A stretch of DNA of 64,000 nt, taken from positions 62,001 through 126,000 of the forward strand of contig NZ_JTAM01000011.1 in NCBI RefSeq assembly GCF_000812565.1, in the 5' to 3' direction. Below, piece after piece: positions 57,853 to 64,000 of this stretch (positions are counted from its first letter, which is position 1; every line of letters starts with the position of its first letter). Under the pieces are notes generated by a model. It was not told where the DNA came from and made no database searches. It was given only the letters and a program-made list of their open reading frames with translations. The stretch is from Flammeovirga sp. OC4 (GTDB lineage: Bacteria > Bacteroidota > Bacteroidia > Cytophagales > Flammeovirgaceae). The translations under genes and the position numbers were made by a program.

Positions 57853-58944
57853 ATGTCAATTCAGGACAAAAAACAGATCGTCTTAACATTAGATGCCGGT
57901 GGAACTAATTTTGTATTTTCTGCTATGCAAGGTGGAAAAATGATTGTAGATCCCTACAGACTACCTTCAAACGGCGATAATTTAGAACAAAGTTTACAAA
58001 ATATTTTAGAGGGTTTTAATCACGTTATTAAAGAATTAGGTGATCGTAAACCTGAAGCAATCAGTTTTGCATTCCCTGGTCCTGCGGATTACCCTAACGG
58101 TATTATTGGTGATTTAAATAACCTCCCTGGCTATAGAGGAGGAGTTGCCCTTGGACCAATGTTACAACACCACTTTGGTATTCCTGCATTTATCAACAAT
58201 GATGGAGACCTTTATGCTTATGGTGAAGCAATTGGTGGGTTATTACCCGAAATGAATGCTCTATTAGCCGCAAATGGAAGCGAAAAGAGATATAAAAATA
58301 TTATTGGAATCACTTTAGGTACTGGCCTTGGTGGAGGTATTGTAAGTAATGGTAACCTTCATATCGGTGACAACAGTATGGGTGGTGAAATTTGGTTGAT
58401 GCCTTCAAAAGTATTGGACCATATCAATGCAGAGGAAGCTTCTTGTATCCGTGCCGTTCAAAAATTCTATAAAGAGTATTCAGGTGTTGATAATGCTGAA
58501 TTGACACCTAAAGATATTTTTGAAATTGCTAAAGGTGAGCAAGAGGGTGATAAAGCAAGTGCTCAAAAAGCATTTGACACTTTAGGTGAAAACCTTGGTG
58601 ATGTATTGTGTACTTTAGGAACTACGATTGATGCATTGGTTGTCATTGGCGGTGGTCTTTCTGGTGCTGCTGAATTATTTATGCCATCTGTATTGAAAGA
58701 GATGCGTTCTAAATACAATCATGGTGAAGACAGATTAGTTGCTGAAGTTTTTGATTTAACCAACGAGGACGAAAAAGCAAGTTTCGTGAAAAACAATCAG
58801 CACGAAATCAAAGTACCTTTTACTGATCACGTAGTGATGTATGATGCTTCTCCTAAGATTGGTGTAGGTGTTTCTAAAATTGGAACGAGTGAAGCGATTT
58901 CATTAGGTGCTTATGCTTACGCTGTAAGTCAACTTGAACAATAA
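57853..58944 (+). CDS. ROK family sugar kinase-like protein lacking the zinc motif
   Basis: A 363-residue actin-fold protein of the ROK group. It has phosphate-1 loop LTLDAGGTNFVFSAM, FAFPGPADYPNG, catalytic Asp in INNDGDLYAYGEA, GITLGTGLGGGIV and VVIGGGLSGAAE. The usual ROK zinc site (GH...CxCGxxGC) is missing after GDNSMGGEIW, which places it in a non-canonical subgroup. Probably a hexokinase-type sugar kinase; substrate unknown. Monocistronic, closed by a long-stem terminator. Confidence 0.88.
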   Translation: MSIQDKKQIVLTLDAGGTNFVFSAMQGGKMIVDPYRLPSNGDNLEQSLQNILEGFNHVIKELGDRKPEAISFAFPGPADYPNGIIGDLNNLPGYRGGVALGPMLQHHFGIPAFINNDGDLYAYGEAIGGLLPEMNALLAANGSEKRYKNIIGITLGTGLGGGIVSNGNLHIGDNSMGGEIWLMPSKVLDHINAEEASCIRAVQKFYKEYSGVDNAELTPKDIFEIAKGEQEGDKASAQKAFDTLGENLGDVLCTLGTTIDALVVIGGGLSGAAELFMPSVLKEMRSKYNHGEDRLVAEVFDLTNEDEKASFVKNNQHEIKVPFTDHVVMYDASPKIGVGVSKIGTSEAISLGAYAYAVSQLEQ

Positions 58945-59037
58945 AAACACTAGGTCATAGATTAAAATTTGTTTTCACTTATTTTATGATTTCATTTTAA
59001 CTTGACGACCTAAACGTCTAATAATTAGATATATAAT

Positions 59038-59113
59038 TACACTATTGTCATAACTAATTGTACTATCTCAACAAAGAGAAACTTTTAGATTGATGACAAT
59101 AGTGTATTTTTTT
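59038..59113 (+). terminator. Long-range stem terminator after the ROK gene
   Basis: TACACTATTGTCAT (59038-59051) and ATGACAATAGTGTA (59093-59106) are a 14-bp perfect inverted repeat followed by a T tract. The 41-nt apical region holds a small TCTC/GAGA hairpin. Confidence 0.75.
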
Positions 59114-59272
59114 GAACTTTAGTAAATTGCTAAAGAAGACAATAATCGGAGCTTGACAATTGCTCAAGACCTTAATAACCACAAAAAATTCAAAACAAAA
59201 TCTTGTCCTTTACATTAAATAGATTGTCTTCATAAAACAATAACTAATTTTTATTTCAAACTCAATTAAATT

Positions 59273-59350
59273 ATGGAATTACTTGCATGTGTTTTCGTGC
59301 TTTCAGTCTTATTTATGGGTTCTTACAGACTGTTAGCTAAATCGAATTAA
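59273..59350 (+). CDS. Possible 25-residue single-span membrane microprotein
   Basis: An ATG-to-TAA frame encodes MELLACVFVLSVLFMGSYRL then LAKSN: one hydrophobic helix with a basic end after it. The size and layout recall KdpF-like or toxin-like membrane peptides, but no kdp genes are nearby. It lies alone between the ROK terminator and the gluQ promoter, in a 494-bp gap otherwise without genes. No clear ribosome-binding site, as is usual in this phylum. Purely a candidate. Confidence 0.35.
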   Translation: MELLACVFVLSVLFMGSYRLLAKSN

Positions 59351-59403
59351 TTTTACCCTTAATTATTTATTCACTCCCTTAAACAGATTACATTTCTAGT
59401 TTG

Positions 59404-59411
59404 TACCTTTG
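59404..59411 (+). promoter_or_regulatory. -7 promoter box of gluQ
   Basis: TACCTTTG matches TAnnTTTG, 27 nt before the ATG. Confidence 0.6.
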
Positions 59412-59438
59412 CTGAAAAATTAATTTAAAGATACATCA

Positions 59439-60335
59439 ATGCGTACAAGATTTGCTCCAACACCCAGCGGTTTCCTTCACATCGGAAACGCATTCTCTTT
59501 TATCCTTACTTGGATTCTAGCCCGACAAGAAGATGGAGAAATATTATTACGTATTGATGATATCGATAGTACAAGAACTAGAGACGAGTACATTGAAGAT
59601 ATTTTCAGGTCGATAGAATGGCTTGGATTAGACTATGACAATGGTCCTTTCAGTGTAGAAGATTTCCACAAAAACTGGTCACAAAAAATCAGAAATCACC
59701 GTTATACTTCTGCTTTTGAAAAGCTGAAAGAAAACGGTGATTTATTCGCATGTCAATGCTCTAGAAAACAAATACTTGAAACTTCTCCTTCGGGAATTTA
59801 CACTGGTACTTGCAGAGATTTAAACTTACCCTTCGATACGCCTGAAACCGCTATCCGAGTAAAAACTTCTGATGTTCCTATCCTTTTGGAAGACCTTTTT
59901 ATTGGAGACATCGCCGTCAATCTAAATGAGGTGATGAAGGATTTTGTACTCCGAAGAAAAGACGGAATTTATGCTTATCAATTGGCCTCTTTGATTGATG
60001 ATATCGATGATAATATCGATTTTATTGTCAGAGGTGAAGATTTGGTCGAGTCGACTATTGCTCAAACTTTCTTGGCCAACAAATTAGAAGTTGATTCATT
60101 TGAAGAAATTGAATTCCTACATCACCCTTTGCTTGTCGATGAGAACGGTAATAAATTATCAAAGTCTCAAGGTGCTGATTCCATCAAAAACTTAAGAGAA
60201 GAAGGTATGACTCCTCAAGAGATTTACAGTCAATTTGCAGAGTTTTATTTAGGAGAAGAAACACATATTGAATCCTTAGATCAACTCTTAGAAATCAACT
60301 TTTTAGGATCAGAAGAGGATTTCGAAGAAGAATAA
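59439..60335 (+). CDS. gluQ: Glutamyl-Q tRNA(Asp) synthetase-like protein
   Basis: A 298-residue paralogue of the catalytic half of glutamyl-tRNA synthetase. It lacks the anticodon-binding domain, so it should glutamylate queuosine at position 34 of tRNA(Asp) rather than charge tRNA(Glu). Motifs: TPSGFLHIGNAF (HIGH), CQCSRKQI with IYTGTCRD giving the CxC...Y-x3-C zinc site, DFVLRRKDGIYAYQLAS, IVRGEDLVEST and KLSKSQGAD (KMSKS equivalent). Length fits GluQ. Own promoter. Confidence 0.9.
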   Translation: MRTRFAPTPSGFLHIGNAFSFILTWILARQEDGEILLRIDDIDSTRTRDEYIEDIFRSIEWLGLDYDNGPFSVEDFHKNWSQKIRNHRYTSAFEKLKENGDLFACQCSRKQILETSPSGIYTGTCRDLNLPFDTPETAIRVKTSDVPILLEDLFIGDIAVNLNEVMKDFVLRRKDGIYAYQLASLIDDIDDNIDFIVRGEDLVESTIAQTFLANKLEVDSFEEIEFLHHPLLVDENGNKLSKSQGADSIKNLREEGMTPQEIYSQFAEFYLGEETHIESLDQLLEINFLGSEEDFEEE

Positions 60336-60565
60336 ATTATTCACACAACATTGAACAGACTACTCAAGTAGAGAATAATAGTTATTGATTTTTAATAACG
60401 GTGGTCATCACATCTTTATTAAGATAAAAGTAATTTTGAAATATCAGTAAGTTACAATACCCCTATTTAGCAATCACTAATATTAGGACCAATGAACCGT
60501 AATGTATTTGCGGTAATGTAAGTGCCTGATCACTTCAAGATTTACTACCATAACAATTCATTAAC

Positions 60566-61069
60566 ATGAAAAACATTTTCAGTTCTCGAAAAGGAAATGT
60601 AGTTACCATCTACTTACCAAACCAATGCTTGAACGAACTATCAAATGATAATACCATGCAAATCATCAATGAAATTAATGTAATCAATGATGATACTTCT
60701 GTGAATATGGTAATCTTTAGGACGATTCAAGAAAACTTCTTCTTAAAGCAATCCAAAAGAGATGAAAATAATTTAGTTATCGAAAGCGATTATTTTATTT
60801 CTCTAAAAGAAAAAGTCCAAAATATGAGACCAATGACGGTTTCTATTGTGGAAGGAACTACCAATATGATAGGGTCTGAGTTTATCAAAGCTAGTGACCT
60901 TTCTTATGCTACTGAAGAAGCTACATTTGCTAATGGATTTGACCTTCAAAATCAAAGCCTAGAACAATATTCTGCACAAAAAGCGGAAGATCTTGGCATA
61001 ATTACACGCTATGTTCCTTCAGACAAAATTGATATTACCCTAGATTACCTCCTTCATACATATGAATAA
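60566..61069 (+). CDS. Short crotonase-like (enoyl-CoA hydratase fold) protein, probably non-catalytic
   Basis: A 167-residue protein whose strand pattern follows the crotonase fold: VVTIYLPN, VNMVIFRTIQENFF, PMTVSIVEGTTNMIGSEFIKASDLSYATEEATFANG and AEDLGIITRYVP. It is about 90 residues shorter than enoyl-CoA hydratases. The oxyanion-hole GG and catalytic Glu residues cannot be recognised (NMIGSE replaces GGGxE). It may be a degenerate or regulatory crotonase. Single gene between gluQ and aspS. Confidence 0.6.
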   Translation: MKNIFSSRKGNVVTIYLPNQCLNELSNDNTMQIINEINVINDDTSVNMVIFRTIQENFFLKQSKRDENNLVIESDYFISLKEKVQNMRPMTVSIVEGTTNMIGSEFIKASDLSYATEEATFANGFDLQNQSLEQYSAQKAEDLGIITRYVPSDKIDITLDYLLHTYE

Positions 61070-61198
61070 TTCAATTTCTTTTTAGAAAAAGTATCTAAAT
61101 CAGGGATTTATACTATCAATTTCTCAAAAAATACAGAAAAAATTTCAAATCCGTCAAAAGGATTTCTTAAATCGTTTTTTCCTCTACGAACTACTCCT

Positions 61199-61206
61199 TA
61201 TTTTTG
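61199..61206 (+). promoter_or_regulatory. -7 promoter box of aspS
   Basis: TATTTTTG matches TAnnTTTG, about 83 nt upstream of the aspS ATG. Confidence 0.55.
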
Positions 61207-61288
61207 CAGTCGGTTTAGTGGCTTCTCATGTCTCATGATTTGATAAGTCCCTTTATTCAAGAGAATACAATATAAATAAAGACATAAA

Positions 61289-63046
61289 ATGCTTAGAACG
61301 CATAACTGCGGAGAACTCCGTGAAGGCCATATTGGGCAAAAGGTGACATTAAGCGGATGGGCGCAAGCTGTCCGTGATAAAGGTGGTTTAATCTGGATCG
61401 ATATCCGTGACCGTTACGGTATCACTCAGTTATTGATCGAGGACGATGGTAATGCTGCTGCTGAACTATTGGAGACTGCTCGTAAAGTAGGTCGTGAGTT
61501 TGTATTACAAGCTACTGGTGAAGTAATCGAAAGAGCGGCTAAAAACCCTAATATCCCTACTGGTAATATTGAGTTGCGTTTAAGCGATTTGGAAATTTTG
61601 AATGAGGCACAAACTCCTCCTTTCAAAATTGAAGATGAAACTGATGGTGGTGACGAGCTTCGTATGAAGTACCGTTACTTGGACATCCGTCGTAACCCTG
61701 TTCGTGAGAAATTAGTGTTACGTCATAAGATTGCTCAAGAAGTAAGAAGATATTTATCAGGTCAAGATTTCATTGAAGTTGAAACTCCTGTTTTGATCAA
61801 ATCTACTCCTGAAGGTGCTCGTGATTTCTTGGTACCGTCAAGAATGAATCCAGGTGAATTTTATGCTTTGCCTCAATCACCTCAAACATTTAAGCAATTA
61901 TTGATGGTCGGTGGTATGGACCGCTACTTCCAAATTGTAAAATGTTTCCGTGATGAAGATTTACGTGCTGACCGTCAGCCTGAGTTTACTCAAATTGACT
62001 GTGAAATGGCATTCGTTGATCGTGAGGACATCATCAACAACTTCGAAGGAATGATGCGTCACCTTTTCAAAATGGTGAAAGGTATTGAACTTCCTGAATT
62101 CCCAAGAATGGAGTATGCTGACGCTATGCGTGACTACGGTTCGGATAAGCCTGATACTCGTTTCGATATGAAATTTGTAGACTTAAACGATGTTGCTCAA
62201 AACAAAGGCTTCAAAGTATTTGATTCTGCTGAGATCGTTTTAGGTATTTGTGCGAAAGGTTGTGCTTCATACACTCGTAAGCAAGTCGATGAGTTAACGA
62301 AGTGGGTACAACGTCCTCAAATCGGAGCAAAAGGTTTAGTTTATGTGAAGTGCAACGAGGATGGTTCATTCAAATCTTCTGTAGATAAATTCTACTCACA
62401 AGACGACTTGAAAGCATGGGCTGAAAAAGCGGGTGCTGAAGCAGGTGACTTGTTATTAGTGTTATCTGGTGAGTTGGACACTACGCGTAAGCAAATGTGT
62501 GAACTTCGTCTTGAAATGGGTGAGCGTTTAGGTTTAAGAAACCGTCAAGAATTCTCTCCACTTTGGGTTGTGAACTTCCCAATGTTCGAAAAAGACGAAG
62601 AAACTGGTCATTACCACGCAATGCACCACCCATTCACATCAGTACTTCCTGAAGATGCTGAGATCTTGAAAACAGACCGTTACAATGCTCGTGCAAATGC
62701 GTATGACATGGTGATCAACGGTGTTGAAGTTGGTGGTGGTTCTATCCGTATCCACGACAAATCAGATCAAGCGGACATGTTCGATGCTTTAGGATTCACT
62801 CCAGAAGAAGCACAAGAGCAGTTCGGTTTCTTAATGAACGCTTTCGAATACGGTGCACCTCCTCACGGTGGTATTGCTTTAGGTTTCGACCGTCTTTGTT
62901 CATTATTTGGTGGTGTGGATTCTATCCGTGACTTCATCGCATTCCCGAAAAACACTTCAGGTAGAGATGTAATGATCGAGTCGCCATCAGTTGCTGATAC
63001 TCAACAATTGAAAGACTTAAGTATCCAATTGGATATCAAAGAATAG
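61289..63046 (+). CDS. aspS: Aspartate--tRNA ligase
   Basis: Class II synthetase charging tRNA(Asp). The 585-residue bacterial-type enzyme has an N-terminal OB fold ([20 protein letters not shown]), motif 2 ([19 protein letters not shown]), the bacterial GAD insertion (about 280-410) and motif 3 ([10 protein letters not shown]). Codon use is biased to CGT and GAA as in highly expressed genes. Own promoter and terminator. Confidence 0.97.
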   Translation: MLRTHNCGELREGHIGQKVTLSGWAQAVRDKGGLIWIDIRDRYGITQLLIEDDGNAAAELLETARKVGREFVLQATGEVIERAAKNPNIPTGNIELRLSDLEILNEAQTPPFKIEDETDGGDELRMKYRYLDIRRNPVREKLVLRHKIAQEVRRYLSGQDFIEVETPVLIKSTPEGARDFLVPSRMNPGEFYALPQSPQTFKQLLMVGGMDRYFQIVKCFRDEDLRADRQPEFTQIDCEMAFVDREDIINNFEGMMRHLFKMVKGIELPEFPRMEYADAMRDYGSDKPDTRFDMKFVDLNDVAQNKGFKVFDSAEIVLGICAKGCASYTRKQVDELTKWVQRPQIGAKGLVYVKCNEDGSFKSSVDKFYSQDDLKAWAEKAGAEAGDLLLVLSGELDTTRKQMCELRLEMGERLGLRNRQEFSPLWVVNFPMFEKDEETGHYHAMHHPFTSVLPEDAEILKTDRYNARANAYDMVINGVEVGGGSIRIHDKSDQADMFDALGFTPEEAQEQFGFLMNAFEYGAPPHGGIALGFDRLCSLFGGVDSIRDFIAFPKNTSGRDVMIESPSVADTQQLKDLSIQLDIKE

Positions 63047-63075
63047 ATTTTTAGACGATACCGTTTAAAAGAATC

Positions 63076-63110
63076 AGCCAATCTGCATTATTGTAGGTTG
63101 GCTTTTTTTA
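63076..63110 (+). terminator. Terminator of aspS
   Basis: AGCCAATCTGC (63076-63086) pairs with GTAGGTTGGCT (63093-63103) through G.T pairs, followed by TTTTTTT. Confidence 0.85.
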
Positions 63111-63141
63111 TCTTTAATCTTTAAGCTAAACTCCTTTCATT

Positions 63142-63525
63142 ATGACTTACCAACGCAACCGCCTGCTTTATTTTATCTACATCGTCATTGTAATCGGCTT
63201 AGGTCTTTTATCAAGAACACGCATTACTCCTGAATTTATCTATCCCTACTTAGGCGATTTTTTCTATGCAGTGATGTTTTATTTTATCATCGCCTTCCTA
63301 CTCTATAAAAGCCCATCGAAAACGATTTTGATCATCAGTGTATTGATTTGTTACCTGATCGAACTACAACAAATCTTGGATTATGATTGGCTGATCGCCA
63401 TCCGAAAAACGACTATTGGCAGTTTGACCTTGGGGCATGGATTCCTTTGGAGCGATATTGTGAGTTATACTTTTGGTGGAATTGTGGCTTATGGGGTGGA
63501 GCATTTTGTTTTGAGGAAGGTTTAA
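63142..63525 (+). CDS. DUF2809 family membrane protein
   Basis: A 127-residue integral membrane protein with four hydrophobic segments (LLYFIYIVIVIGLGLLS; YAVMFYFIIAFLLY; ILIISVLICYLIELQ; IVSYTFGGIVAYGV). It has the DUF2809 signature: ELQQ, then IRKTTIGSLTLGHGFLWSDIVSY. Function unknown; VanZ-like topology. A REP element with a half-duplicated left arm begins at its stop codon. Confidence 0.88.
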   Translation: MTYQRNRLLYFIYIVIVIGLGLLSRTRITPEFIYPYLGDFFYAVMFYFIIAFLLYKSPSKTILIISVLICYLIELQQILDYDWLIAIRKTTIGSLTLGHGFLWSDIVSYTFGGIVAYGVEHFVLRKV

Positions 63526-63610
63526 CTGGCATAAGTGTTAAATCCACTGGCGCAAGTGTTAAGCCGGAGGCGTCACTTGTGTCTATATTTTGAAGGAGTC
63601 TGTTGACTCC
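63525..63610 (+). repeat. REP element with duplicated left arm after DUF2809 gene
   Basis: GGCGCAAGTG (63549-63558) and CACTTGTGTC (63574-63583) form the stem; the loop contains GCC-GGA-GGC. The second hairpin is GGAGTC-TGTT-GACTCC (63595-63610). Just upstream (63526-63541) CTGGCATAAGTGTTAA repeats the left arm and loop start. Confidence 0.85.
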
Positions 63611-63763
63611 CTACCCCACAAACCATTCGGTTTACAAGAGAAAAGTTTTACAAAATTTGATCTTCCTATCATATCTGTTCCTTCGTTATGTGGATTCGGA
63701 AGTCTGGAAACTTTTCCGATTGTTAGAGCCAGAGAAGGTAACTAGTAGTTTAATTGATCTGTT

Positions 63764-64000
63764 TTACTGACAACAAGGAATAAGTGGAGGAAAATGATCT
63801 GCCTTTAAATCTTTTGCCTTAATGTTATAATGTTTCTTATTATTAACGATTACATATTCTATATCCCTTAAAGCATTTAAATTACCGTCTTCAAAATAGG
63901 ACTTTCTTATCACTGTCAATGTGGTTAAATTAGGTAATTCTTTTACAAAAGAAGCTGATGGTACTACTGAACTGTCTATAATTTGTAACCTGATAAGTTT
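63764..64000 (-). CDS. Unrecognised protein, C-terminal fragment (leucine-rich-repeat-like)
   Basis: A minus-strand frame of 78 codons enters from beyond the window and stops at 63764. It reads KLIRLQIIDSSVV, later FVKELPNLTTLTVIRK, and ends FPPLIPCCQ. The LxxLxxL spacing (LPNLTTLTVI) suggests a leucine-rich-repeat-type protein, but the fragment is too short to name. The 150 bp after its stop show no further gene apart from the REP element. Confidence 0.5.
   Translation of the reverse strand, partial: KLIRLQIIDSSVVPSASFVKELPNLTTLTVIRKSYFEDGNLNALRDIEYVIVNNKKHYNIKAKDLKADHFPPLIPCCQ

Overview
The window is AT-rich chromosomal DNA from a member of the Bacteroidota, most likely a marine Cytophagales such as Flammeovirga or a relative (inference; no 16S gene is present). 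Supporting signs are the Bacteroidota -7 promoter box TAnnTTTG ahead of many genes, weak or absent Shine-Dalgarno sequences, a giant secreted protein ending in a type IX secretion (T9SS) sorting domain, and families largely confined to the phylum (PCMD, DUF5916, DUF6048/DUF6452, DUF2851, DUF6089-like). No rRNA, tRNA, CRISPR array, prophage or conjugative module was seen.

Layout. 1-7 kb: the 5' end of an AAA ATPase, miaB, a DUF5916 outer-membrane protein, pabB and miaE; miaB and miaE act in sequence on A37 of the same tRNAs. 7-14 kb: a 2.3k-residue T9SS cargo protein carrying thirteen near-identical 147-bp repeats. 14-16 kb: a TIGR03032 protein and a membrane-tethered LuxR-type regulator, converging. 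16.6-24.6 kb: a TPP riboswitch followed by thiS-thiC-tenI-like-thiD-thiE-thiG-thiH and, after a repeat island, thiF; together these make the thiazole and pyrimidine halves of thiamine and join them. 24.7-29.7 kb: a DPM-type glycosyltransferase and an opposite-strand, translationally overlapping operon of an MsbA-like exporter and two GT2 proteins, probably for lipopolysaccharide or glycan assembly. 30-37 kb: a small dehydrogenase and several envelope proteins. 37-41.6 kb: marR-fadN-fadA fatty-acid beta-oxidation operon. 41.8-50.4 kb: ABC exporter half, ECF sigma factor, adk, obg, dps, a REP-associated transposase (RAYT) between two REP palindromes, and an S9 oligopeptidase. 50.6-63.5 kb: mainly housekeeping or signalling genes (DUF2851, ArsR, BamA-like, a SpoIIE phosphatase, ROK, GluQ, a crotonase-like protein, aspS, DUF2809), with two TIR-bounded REP-containing elements between them. 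The window ends inside an unrecognised gene on the minus strand.

The most unusual feature is a dispersed repeat system. Seven copies of a two-hairpin REP element occur in the window. Their 10-bp stems, inner mini-stems and second hairpins vary by compensatory change, and a G.U wobble is kept at stem position 4. Two copies flank the RAYT gene in inverted orientation, two form a head-to-head pair (BIME) between thiH and thiF, two lie inside 259-bp and 392-bp elements with matching terminal inverted repeats, and one abuts the stop codon of a DUF2809 gene. This looks like a Bacteroidota REPtron with its own MITE-like derivative. A second, unrelated palindrome family sits just after the stop codons of miaB and thiC, also with a compensatory stem change.
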